Source of the DNA: Pontederia crassipes
Taxonomy: Eukaryota; Streptophyta; Magnoliopsida; Commelinales; Pontederiaceae
Reading direction: 5' to 3'
Length of the DNA: 64,000 nucleotides
Assembly: GCA_030549335.1 (NCBI GenBank)
Contig: CM060193.1
Span: 48,007,891-48,071,890 of the forward strand
Notes under the pieces: model-generated
Database searches by the model: none
Seen by the model: the letters and a program-made list of their open reading frames with translations, nothing else
What the model was told of the DNA's origin: nothing
Part shown: positions 47,289 to 58,589 of the stretch, in pieces
Numbering within the stretch: the stretch's first letter is position 1
Layout of the letters: the number at the start of each line of letters is the position of its first letter
Position numbers and translations under genes: made by a program

Positions 47289-48460
47289 GGCTTCTGATCC
47301 TCTGGATCCGGATGTAGAAATCTCTGGATCACTTTTGATTGGCAGCTATATTTTGCAGCTTATATTAGACCTTCCTGCCCAAATATCCTTCCATATTCGT
47401 GAGCTCATTACTGTTGTTGTAAGGCATTTCTTGATTGTCATTCTTGCTAGACTAGTAAGGTTTTCCATTTTATGGACATTCATGTGCAGCTCTTCGCTTG
47501 CTTCATTGTTGTTTAAAATATGATATGCGACTCAAAACTTGAATCCATATAACCAAACCCAGCTAGCTTGCGATACATTTCTTATATTGTTACAATTGAT
47601 TTTTCTAAAATATATTTTTTCACTACTATCTATGTTCTCAGTTCTTTCATTTTAGTTTCTAGGATTTATTTAAAATTCATGGCATTCCAAAAAAAACTGA
47701 AAAGATATGGGTTACAACTTGTTAGGTTAAAAATCCTTAGTATGATTAAATGATTTTAGTTCTTATGTCTTGATTGAAATTTCATATTTTTTGTGTATTT
47801 TATTTGTTAAAACTAGCATACATATTTTGTCCTTTATGAATGGAAGATAATACAATGACTGACATCGGGTCTAATCCTACCTCTGGATCCGGATGTAGAA
47901 AGCTCTGGATCACTTTTGGTTGGAGGCTATATTTTGCAGCTTATATTAGACCTTCCTGCCCAAATATCCTTGCATATTCGTGAGCTCATTGCTGTTGTTG
48001 TAAGGCATTTCTTGATTGTCATTCTTGCTAGACCGGTAAGGTTTCCCATTTTATGGACATTCATGTGCAGCTCTTCGCTTACTTGTTTAAAATATGATAT
48101 ACGACCGAAAACTTGAATCCATATAACCAAACCCAGCAAGCTTGCGGTACATTTCCTATATTGTTACAATTGATTTTTCTAAAATATATTTTTTTCACTA
48201 CTATCCATGTTCTAAGTTCTTTCATTTTAGTTTCTAGGATTTATTTAAAATTCATGGCATTCCAAAAAAATTGAAAAGATTTGGGTTACAACTTGTTAGG
48301 TTAAACATCATTAGTATGATTAAATGATTTTAGTTTTTATGTATTGATTGAAATTTCATATTTTTGTGTATTTTATTTGTCAAAACTAGCATACATATTT
48401 TGTCCTTTATGAATGGAAGATAATGCAATGACTGACATCGGGTCTAGTCCTACCTCGAGT
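47289..48460 (+). pseudogene. Importin-9-like exon fragment, duplicated inside the hAT
   Basis: After an acceptor-like ATTGTAG at 47283-47289 the frame reads ASDPLDPDVEISGS and GSYILQLILDLPAQI, then HIRELI and ARLV. From memory this matches a HEAT-repeat segment of plant importin-9, a nuclear import receptor (usually GSYILQLILHLPSQM). A central piece of the helical repeat is missing. The block and its downstream DNA are repeated in tandem with a 581-bp period (47300 and 47881), and both copies keep the peptide frame (47335-47523; 47916-48116). It is a captured fragment, not a functional gene. Confidence 0.6.
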
Positions 48461-50300
48461 GATATCATCATTGAGTCCGCACAATCAAATCTAAACCTAC
48501 ACAAGGAACTAACAATGCTTCCAATGAAATAGAACTTGTTAAGAGGAAGCCTAGTAAGAACAAATATGAAGCTTGGAATTATTTTGAAAAAAAAATTACT
48601 TTGGATCATGAAGCTAGAGCAAAGTGCAAATATTGTAAAAGTGACTTTGCTACGGACCCTAATAAGTATGGAATTACTAGTTTATTTAAACACTTAAAAA
48701 GATGGAAGAAGTTCCCACATAAAAGTGAAGTGAAGGGTCAAAAAACGTTGACACAAAGCTTACAAGGAGTATCCACTTCAACAAAACCATTAGTTCCTCA
48801 TTCATACAATTATGAAGATTGTAGAAGAGCCTTGGTTGAGTTTGTTATATGTGGTGAGCAAGCTTTCAGAGTTGTAGAAGGTGATGAATTTCGTAAGTAT
48901 TCAAAATGCTTGGAACCTAGATTCATGAATTCTTTCAAGATTTACTATTGCTAGAAATTGCTATCACTTATATATCGATGGAATGGATAAACTCAAAGCA
49001 CTTTTTAAGAAGTCTTCTTCACGTATTTGCCTTACTACTGATACTTGGACATCTTGTTAAAAAATATGTTATTTGTGTCTCACAGCACACTTTATTGATG
49101 AAGTTTGGGTGCTACATAAAAGGATTCTTAATTTTTGCCCTATTGAAGGATATAAGGGAGAGGATATTGCTAAAGTTGTTGAAAAGTGTTTACTAGCATG
49201 GGAGATTGAAAAGGTATTCACCATTACTATTGATAATGCTACGGCCAATGATAAAGTTATTGGTCATTTGAAATAAAGATTGCATGGTTAGAAAGGTTTG
49301 ATTTTTAATGGTAATTTTATTCACATCAGATGTTGTTCACATACACTAAATCTTGTGGTCAAAGATGGGTTACATGATATGAAATCAACAATTGTGTCAA
49401 TTCGTGAAGTTGTTCATTACGTGGGATCATCTCTGGCACGTTTTGAAAAATTCAAAAGATTTATACATGAGGAGAAAATCACTAGCCAATATAGTGTTAT
49501 TATGGATGTGCCAACTCGATGAAATTCGACCTATTTATTGTTGGAAAAAGCTGAACAATTTCAAAACGTATTTGAAAGGTTGGATGATGAAGATGGGGGA
49601 TACAAATTACATTTCAAAGAAAATGATTGTGTGCCACCTACAACTGAAGATTGGGAAAATACTCAAAATTTTGTGATGTTTCTTAAATTTTTTTATGATG
49701 CAACATGCAGTTTATCTTACTCATCATTTGTGACATCTTCTGCTTGCTTTCATGAGATTGTATTTGTTCAATCTCAAACTACAAAATGGAGTGATAGTCA
49801 TGATGTGCACTTGCAAAAAATGGCTTGTGACATGAGGTTTAAATATGATAAGTATTGGGGAAAACCTAAAAATATTAATCCATTGATACTTACTGTTGTT
49901 GTATTAGATCCTAGATATAAACTTGGATATGTTGAATGGAATTATACATATCTTTATGACCCAAACACGGCTACTTGGATAGTTATAAAAATTCAAGATA
50001 GTATGCATCGTATGTATGAATTTTATGCACAGGAACTCAATCAAGGCTCAAATTCTCAAGTAGAGAATACAAGTTCTATAACTGGGGTTGAAAAGGTAAA
50101 TGTTGATGAGAAGACAACTAGGATTCATCGGTGGAGTAGACTACCGAAGGAAAAAAGAAGCACTGATAATAAATATGAAATTGAGAGATATTTGATGGAA
50201 CCTTGTGAGGGTGAAAGGGATTTTAATATCATAAATTGGTGGAAGGCCAATTAAATAAAGTATATTATTCTTTCTCTAATGGCACGTGATGTTTTGACCA
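48430..50300 (+). pseudogene. hAT transposase, N-terminal and catalytic part, with frame breaks
   Basis: A BED-type zinc finger appears as AKCKYCKSDFATD with a later HLKRWKKFPHK (48600-48725). Catalytic-domain text follows: FTITIDNATANDKVIGHLK (about 49217-49275), HIRCCSHTLNLVVKDGL (49321-49373) and a long open segment of 238 codons (49538-50254) ending EIERYLMEP and INWWKAN. The order and motifs match DAYSLEEPER/Ac-type hAT transposases. Stops and frame shifts near 48952, 49053, 49275 and 49520 make it inactive as read. The C-terminal dimerisation part continues beyond the CACTA insertion at 55101. Confidence 0.85.
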
Positions 50301-51929
50301 TTCCAGACTCACTACAAGAAAATGGGTGATTAGCGACGCGGATTAGCGTTGCATATCTTAGTGGCGCTACATAGACGTCACTAGCGCCTTGATGGCGTCA
50401 AGTTTGTGTCCCAATAATGAGACGCTATTTGCCTCTCAATAGCGTCTCATTAGCGTGTTCTTAGCTATTAATGTAATAAACGCTAACGAAGGCGCTTTGG
50501 AGACGCTATTCTTGCACGCCACGGAGCGAAAATGCGCGGGAGAACCTAGCGTCGTTCTAGCGTCGACACTTCTCGACGCTGACTTCGCGTCGCACACATA
50601 AGGCTCTAAAGAGACGTTAACTGGCGTCACATGTTTAAACGATGTAGATACCCATGTGATTACTTGGCAACTATATATAAGTTATCTATATTTATATCGC
50701 TATTTGTTTTATATTTAAACCCTAAACCCTATATATTATATATACTATATGTTAATCAATAAATAAATTAAATATTATATTAGTATTATCAACATATATA
50801 TGTATTCCTGCATGATTACCTATATTATATATATGTACTACATGATTACATATATATGTATTTTTACATCATATGAGTGTTCCTAAATATATAATTTGTT
50901 ACCTATATTGTATATGTTATTTATACATACAATATATATCACATATTAATTATGCATATATTATTTTTATATTCTTAATCATGAAATTATGGTAGTTGAA
51001 TTAAGAGAGTGATTTGTTATAAATTATCTCATTTTAGCGTCACCTTGGAGACTCAATAGCGTCAACTTCGCATCTAACTAGAGCCGCCGAAATTGTCGAA
51101 TCTATGGTGACACTATTGGCGTCTCTGTAGCATCGCCCTCTTGAGACGCGAATAAGTTTAGATGCTAATTTGACGCTATAGTGTCGCTAATCTCCTCTAG
51201 CGACTCAATAGTGTCTGTATTGCATCGCTGTAGCCGACTCTTAAACACTCGTTTACTCGGGCACGTATACGCATATATACTTATACTTATATATAATAAG
51301 TAGACATATACATATTATTATCACTTAATCTCACACATATACATACATATATACACTTAGAATACATATACATATACACATTATCTATATATGTCTCGCA
51401 CATGTATAGATATATACATACACGTATATATTTATAATACATATAGATAAACATATTGTTGTGACTTAATCTCCCACACGTAGACATATAATACGCATAT
51501 ATTACACACACACACACATATATATATATATACAATTTTGTTATAGACATATATACATATAGACTTATAATTTTATATACATACATGATAGATTGTCGGA
51601 AGGGAATAAAACAACTGGAACGGGGCACAATGCGATGAGATGCTATATTGATAAATAAAATTATATACTTAATAGAAAATTAGAAATAGATAAAAAAATT
51701 AGTGTCTTTGTGGCGTCACAATGTTGAGATGCTAAGTCTTGGTCGACGCCAATGCGACGCTATTATGTCGCTATAGGCTTAGCGACACAATAGGGCGCCT
51801 ATATAGCGTCTACGTAGCGTCGCGAAAGAATGAGACGCTAAAGAATTTATTTAAATTCCTAACCCCTCTTCTTCGTTTTCACTCTTTACTATTTACCCCT
51901 TTGACGCCCGACGATGCCCGACGACGCTC

Positions 51930-52500
51930 GACGCCCGATGCCGATGATCGACTCCTCCACCGCCTCTGCCTCCGCCGTCTCCGCCTCCTCTGCCGCCCTG
52001 CGCTGACCTCCGCCGCCTCCGCCGCCCTCCGCCTCCTCCTCCGTGCGCCTCCGCCGCCCTCCGCCTCCTCCATCGCCGACGTCTGTCTCCTCCGCCTTCT
52101 CGTCCTCCACCGGCCTTCCACTGTCTCCTCCTCCTCCTCCACCCTCCTCCTTCGCGTGTCTCCGCCGCCCTCCACTGCCGCCTCCGTCTCCTCCACTGCC
52201 CTCCGCCTCCTCCACCACCCTCCGCGCGAACCTCCGCCTCCACCGCCGCCTCCACCGGCCTCCTCCACAGCGCCAACCTCTGCCTCCGCCGTCGCCTCAA
52301 CCGCCCTCCGCCTCCACCGCCCTCCGCCTCAACTGCCCTCCACCTCCACCGCCCCCTGCACCGCCCTCCTCCACCGCGCTGACCTCGGCCTCCGCCGCCC
52401 CCTACCTCCACCGCGCTCCTCTGTCGGGCATCGCCCGCCACCTTCCTCCACCGCTGCCTGTCACCCGCCGCCATCCCTCTCCAATTAAGAAGGTACGAGC
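51930..52500 (+). repeat. Pyrimidine-rich CCG/CTC low-complexity block in the CACTA
   Basis: The top strand consists almost entirely of CTC, CCG and CCT triplets, giving Pro/Ser/Leu/Arg-rich open frames on + and Gly/Arg-rich frames on -. It follows a subterminal motif cluster and precedes a donor-like AAG|GTACGA at 52488-52495. It may be the low-complexity N-terminal part of the CACTA protein or a 5' UTR. All long frames through it reflect composition. Confidence 0.6.
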
Positions 52501-52509
52501 CCGCCACCA

Positions 52510-52765
52510 TGTTAAGTTAATTAATAATGCATGGAAGTTAAATACTACTTAATTACTTGGAACTAATGTTGTTAAGTTAATTACCAATGCATGGAAGTTA
52601 AATACTACTTAATTACTTGGAACTATTGTTGTTAAGTTAATTACTAATACATGTTCAGTTAAATACCACTTAATTACTTGAAACTATTGTTGTTAAGTTA
52701 GTTACTAATGCATGTTAAGTTAAATATTACTTAATTATGAGAAACTATTGCTGTTAAGTTAGTTA
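52510..52765 (+). repeat. About 60-bp tandem repeat in a CACTA intron
   Basis: Four imperfect units carry TTGTTAAGTTA, TGCATG and TACTTAATTACTTG in the same order, increasingly diverged to the right. Confidence 0.85.
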
Positions 52766-53271
52766 CTATTGACATAGAACCTCTTGCTGATAAAATACTA
52801 CTTAATTACTAGAACCTCTTGGTGATAAAATGATATTATGATTCGACGATGAAGTACTTGAAACATGTGACTTTGGACTTCGTAAGTTCAAAATCACAGG
52901 TTTCAAGTACACGAATTTATTGACATATGGCTTAATATTGTTCGTTACAAAAATGATTAAGCTAGATCGTAGTTGGATTTGTCGTTGGAAGGATAAATAA
53001 GTTGTACAAATTTTGTTATAGTTTTCTTATCGTTGAGAATTAATTCTTCTTTGTAATTGGCAGGACCACTTTCATACTCGCTAGTACCATGCAGGATGTC
53101 AGTGCTCTTGTTCTTTCCCACTTGTCAGAAGGGCAGGATCCTGAAAAGATGTCACAATTCAAGTGCGGGATGACATCTTTTGAGCCTTTACGATACGATC
53201 TTTTATTTGTGTTACATAATTAAATTTATATTATTTTAAAAGTACTAAGTTTTAACGTATTTTGTAGGAGA

Positions 53272-54357
53272 CAAATCAATTTCATCCGGATCTTAGTTTA
53301 GGGACGATTCGGAGAGCTTTTGAGGAGGTCACTACGAAACGCCTTCGAAATCGATTATACAAGTTTTGCAAGATCGTCACCTCCGCCGGCCTCACTTTGG
53401 AGCAGGGCATACAAGGATGCCCAAGGCATATTATGCGCTCGGTTTGAGAGTCCTTATGTAGGAAGTGGTAAGTATGTTTATTTATAAATTATTTTTATTA
53501 AATTTAAAGTTTTTGAAAGTGTAAGTATTTGATGTTCACAAAGGACGGATGAACGATGGCAAAGGAAGTCGGAAAAAGCAAGAGTTAACCGTCTTTCGAA
53601 GTCCGAGGCTCACATCCACACAGGGGGGTCGATGCGATTTGACGAGCATCGACGGCGCATGGTAATTTACATATAAATTCAATTTATCAAACTTTTGATT
53701 TATACTTATGTTATCAAATTTGAAACTTTATTGTATGAGGAGAAAGAAGGCGGTCTCGTAGGCTTTCGTGTGGTCTATGAGGCCACGCATAAGAGCCGAA
53801 AGACAAACGACTTAGTCACGCCCACTGCTCGTAGGCTTCTGGTAAGTCTCATGACACGGTCATTTGGTTGTTGACGTTAGTGCACTATTTTTTAAATACA
53901 CAATATTTAATTTTTTTAGGATGAGTATAATGCGAAAATGGCTGAAAAATATGGAGATGATAGAGTACTCAGCCACCAGGTAATGTTTCTTCGTTTGTTT
54001 TGTCATGTTTTTAATTTATGTGTTTCTTGATATATAATTTATATATTATATGATTGTCTAATTTTTCTATTTCGTAGAGGTCCTTGCTGTTTAAAAGGAG
54101 GTGGCCGGCACGACACGCGGGGATACTTGCGTGGCCTCGGCACAGCCGCTCAGATACCTAGGAGAATCGGAGGATATGCAGAAGGTGCATCTGCTCTGAG
54201 CTCATCCGTTGCACCTGATATGACAGTAGTTATCGACGCAGATATCACAGCAAGTGTCGCAATAGGTGTCGCAGAAGTTGGCTCCGCTATTGCAGGCGAT
54301 TCAGGGATTGATCCCGACGCAGAATTCATCCTCGCGAGGCCGTGGACCGAGCACTAG
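53272..54357 (+). CDS. Transposase_24-like CACTA protein, multi-exon
   Basis: A chain of exons with good splice sites fits the plant Ptta/En/Spm (Transposase_24) family. An exon near 53272-53470 is followed by 53544-53661 (KSEKARVNRLSKSE, then HTGGSMRFDEHRRRM), about 53742-53841 (VVYEATHKSRKTND), 53920-53980 (YNAKMAEKYGDD) and 54078-54357 (LRGLGTAAQIPRRIG, then an acidic/Ala-rich tail to TAG). The HTGGS and VYEATH motifs and exon order are as in the family. The first exon's frame and the start are not settled; the GC-rich block upstream may encode the N-terminus. These proteins bind CACTA subterminal repeats or assist transposition. The last four exons look free of stops. Confidence 0.65.
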
Positions 54358-55100
54358 GTCGAACGTCTGGAATGATAATAATAACTCACAAACCTATGAT
54401 AGAAACAAACCATGAATACAAACTATGCTTTTGTTACTTATAAACTTAGATATACATATAATTTGTTAATTCGGTTTATCACTTTTCGTATTCTTATGTT
54501 AAATATTATGCCTGTGATGCTTTTATAGTGCCTGTGATGCTTTTATAATTCTTGTGATGAATATCAATGCATTTTTATATGCATTATAAATTGTATGGTG
54601 CGGAAAGGAGAAAAAATGAGGCTGGTATGGGTAAAAAAATCTTTAAGTAGCGCCGCCATAGCATCACAGTAGCGTCGCAAATGTTGTCGACGCTGAGTTA
54701 AATATATCATTCTTAGCGCCATATTCGCGTCTCATTAGCGACGCGTATACCATCATATTTGCATCCCTGTAGCGCCTAAATAGCGCCTACATTAGCGACT
54801 CGTGGGCGTTGAGATAGCGCCTCAAACGTAGCGCCATCTGCGCATCGAAGTAGCGACTCATTATTCTGCGCCCAGCCGGACACCGCGCATCTTAATAACG
54901 TCGAGATAGCGTCAACACGTGGCACTAGTCGCGTCTCATTTTTGTTGACTCTATTGTGATGCCAGTAGCCACCGATTTTCAGCGCCGCACTTATGCGGCA
55001 TTAGGTAGACGCCAATGAGACGCTCTTCGTCACCGAGACGTAATAGCGCCTCCGTAGAGTCACAAATGGTGGGTCGCTATTTTTCAATTTTCTTGTAATG

Positions 55101-55442
55101 TCTCTACAGTTCCTTTAGAGTCCATTTTTAGCACTGGAAGATGCATTCTTGATTTCTTTAGGAGTTCTCTATCACCAAAAGTGGCAGAAGCTCTTGTTTG
55201 CACACAAAGTTGGCTATCATTATCAAAATTTAAAGTTGAAGAAGATTTTGATCAATTCGAGGACACAAACAATATAATTAAAGGTTAAAATTATTTAGTA
55301 TGTTCGAATATTATGTAATTTTATACTTATATTGTTAGCCATGTTATTAATTACGACATTTTGGACATTTATGTAGAGCTTACTGGAACTACTCAAGTTG
55401 GACCCTCAAGTTCAACGTTGGATCATATGATGGTAGACAATT
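55101..55442 (+). pseudogene. hAT transposase C-terminal dimerisation domain
   Basis: Immediately after the CACTA end the frame reads STVPLESIFSTGRCILD, RSSLSPKVAEALVCTQ and SWLS, the conserved hAT dimerisation domain. A further small exon after an acceptor at 55369-55376 ends at TAA, 55440-55442. It continues the transposase interrupted at 50309. Confidence 0.85.
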
Positions 55443-58400
55443 AACTCTTTGAATTGTGAGTATGTGAACATTGACCTTTTTTTACAATATTATTATACAT
55501 TTCTCATATGTCATATACTACTTATTTCGTCATTTTTTTGTGAAATGTAGCCATCATTTGAGTGCATTGGATGCTCATGTTGATCGACAGGTAATTGGAA
55601 AATGGCAATGTAGTTGATTCTTCTATGATAGTTATCGATTTGCTATATTTTCTCACATAACTCTTGACGATGCATTGATGATCTTAATGTTCCCTAAGAT
55701 AATTTAGATGATTATTTTATGATAAAAAAATGATCCTATGATGACGATTGTCCATCTTGGTCATCATACAACACTTTTTCTTTATTTTCCTATGATGTCC
55801 CATGTTTAGGTAATTGACCATACCATATGCTACTATGATGTTCCTAATATTATGATTGTCTATGACCATGCCATAATTTTTTTTATGATTTTGATGATTA
55901 TGATCACTCCCATGAAATCAATCATGAGATGATGTTCTATCTTGCATCTAACAATACTTATTGATTCTATTTGTGCACCATAATGATTGTCAAAAGTTAA
56001 GAATGATTACGAAGCATGCTCAATATCCTCTTTGAGGTCTTGTATAGGATATCATACCAGTTACCTACACGTAGGAATAAAATATGTGAAAGAAAATTTT
56101 TAAATGCCTAAGAGCTTAAATGGATAAAGGGCTATGAAAAAAAAGGCTCAACTCAAAATACATAAGTTCATTTGAGGTGTTGAAGTTGGTTGATAAGGGT
56201 GCTTGCATATTAGCATTACCTTCATCTTACAAATGAGTTCACAATACCTCCACATTTTGATGCTCCAAAAGTTGGACATAGATGATCCTTGATCTAATTA
56301 CTGATTGATAGCAACAAAAATTTGTCCATATGACTGCAAGACATTCTCATATGTTTACTTAGGATGTATGGAGCTGAACTTGCTCCCAAGAGACTTAAGT
56401 GATTCCCTTGGGATCAAAAGATAGGATGGTAGGTTAAGGAAGATGCACGATAAAAAGAAGATTGCTAGTACATTGGCATTGATTCTTCATTAACATATTG
56501 ATGAAAGAAAATGCTATACGATGAAAGGGCTTTTGCCTTAATGTATATGATGATGGAAGGACTCTATCGTCAAGATGATGAACCAAATGAAAGATGATTG
56601 GAGCTTTGGGAGCTCTATGTGAGGGTTAATGGTGGTGGTGGAGGGCAGTAGAGCCTTTGGCCGCGCCGGGTCAAATACTTATCTCTTGACGGCTTTTGAT
56701 TAGCAGCGAGGTGGATTTTGCAAGTTGTAGATTTTGAAAAGCCAAATGATCTTTTAAAACTTTCACTTTAGTATTTGTAAGTTGTAGAATTTGAAAAGTC
56801 AAATGGTAAAGAAAATATATCAAAACATTATTCTACATAGAAAATTTAGAGAACCAAGAAAAAAAATTAATACGAATATTAAATATTGATATACTTAAAA
56901 GTATTTATAAAAAGTTGATACATGGTAAGCTCAAATGGTCCTTCTTTATTTCTTCTTCTCATCATCTTTGATCTTAATGAAACACTTTTTTTGAAAAAAT
57001 CAACCATCAGCATGTGGATTCAAAGGAGCTCGAATAGTTCGAATCTTTGGACTGCACGACATGAAGAAATTTTGATCACAAACAATTTTACCTGCATGAT
57101 ACAATAAATTCTTCAACCTTCTTCAAAGAGATGAGATTTTTAATTTTTTTTTCAATCATGAAGTTGACCTTTTTTTATTCAATATGGAATAAGAAGTCAA
57201 ATTGTTTTAATTACTTGTCCTATTCATTTTCCTATCTAGGACCTCTTTCTCTAATTAAACTTTTTAACTCATTTGTTAAATTATGTAAAGATTCTTTATA
57301 ACTTAAGAATAACAAATATTAAAGCAATAAATATATTTTAAGAAATAATAATTGTGAATAAATATATTTTAATAAATTATAATTGTATTTAATTATAAAT
57401 ATTTGTGAAGCACAAGGTATTGCACCCCTTTCTCACAACCTTACTTAATTGATTTTAATTAATTGTATTCTTATTTTTTAATTAAATATTTAATGGAACA
57501 AAGGGATATATCGTATATAATACAATATATCCATTTAATATTTAGGTAAAAAATCAAGAACTATAAAACGGCATTAAATTTGTACTACTAGAAATAAATT
57601 GTGGTATTTTTTCTCATCATGTTTAGGAGCATTGCATCTTAATTATGCTTTTCCTTATTATTCTTATACTTTTTTTTTCTTTGCACCCTCTACTAAAATT
57701 ACATGTGAATGTTAAAGAAAGTTTATATGATATGAAAATAAATTTCTGTGTACCATAATGTTTGAGCCTTTTTTAACTTCTCGCAAATAATTAATATTAT
57801 AGCACTTTTATCAATTGGGCGAAATGCGAGGGATTTTCCTAATTCAGATCATCCTCAAAGTTTCATTACTATTTATCTATTTATTATGGTTTTTGATATT
57901 TTTATTATTTTATAATTATTTTCTTATTGGAACTAAATAGTATTCATTATAATTATAATTGTAATATATGAATATTATATTAATACTAAAAATATTAAAA
58001 TTTATCTTAAATATATGAATATTGTACTATTTTTATTTATTAAAAATTTTAATAATGGTAAATAATAATTTTCTACCTATAAATATTAATAGGTTGTCAT
58101 TGATTTTTTTATGGTTCAATGAGTTTATAGATTAATATATTTTATCTTAAATTACCCTTATTTCTTTTATTTTTATTTTCCCTTTAACACTTTCCTTTCT
58201 TTGTTTCCACTTTTTCTGCCCTTTAATAGTTTCCTTATTATTATTATTTAATTTTTAACACTTGCCTTCTTATTTCTATTTTATTTTTTACCCCTAATTT
58301 TCCCTCCTTATTAACTTACATTTTAATAATTCATTTCTCCTCTTTGTTAGTTTTCTTATTTTACTGATTTTCTCAATTTTTAATATTTGAATGTTAACTA

Positions 58401-58589
58401 GGTTGAACCGATTTGTCGATTTTCCTAATTCGATCGGATTTTAGGTTCGATAAGAAAAATAGTTTTGAGATTGACCACTGGTTCATGATTGAATCGATTG
58501 AAGTGATTGGTTCGGCCCAATCCAATTTTTAAAACATTGATAAATGGAACTCATCCTAATTTATGATGATTTTCTTTCTATTAAAATTT
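55443..58589. other. Intergenic DNA without recognised genes
   Basis: AT-rich, with no convincing frame. At about 58400-58550 a segment with GGTTGAACCGATTTG and, near its end, CAATTTTTAAAACATTG resembles the subterminal and terminal sequence of plant hAT-type MITEs. I could not find its other end. Confidence 0.4.

Larger units (their letters stand above)
50310..55100. mobile_element. CACTA (En/Spm) element inserted in the hAT transposase
   Basis: The left end is CACTACAAGAAAAT, and the right end read in reverse is CATTACAAGAAAAT, the CACTA signature with one change. Subterminal regions (50325-50640 and 54640-55085) are packed with short AGCGTC/GACGCT/GCGTCGC motifs in both orientations, as CACTA elements use to bind TNPA-type proteins. 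Extra clusters lie at 51030-51240 and 51700-51845. At 4791 bp it encodes a Transposase_24-like protein but I see no TNP2 (Transposase_21) region. The flanking triplets are ACT and TCT, one mismatch from a 3-bp duplication. It splits the hAT dimerisation domain. Confidence 0.85.
46407..55442 (+). mobile_element. Decayed hAT transposon (host of the CACTA insertion)
   Basis: A 5' end TAGGGCTCAGCACAG is followed by repeated GACCCGG/CCCGACC subterminal motifs, as in hAT elements. A BED-finger, a catalytic hAT transposase and a C-terminal dimerisation domain follow in order. The transposase is interrupted by a CACTA element at 50310-55100. No matching 3' terminus or 8-bp duplication was found after 55442, so the 3' end is lost or beyond recognition. 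Captured host-like DNA lies between the 5' end and the transposase. Confidence 0.7.

Noticed and set aside
51879-52510. Long Gly/Arg-rich minus-strand frames (up to 205 codons)
   Set aside because: They are the reverse reading of the CCG/CTC low-complexity block; open only because of base composition.
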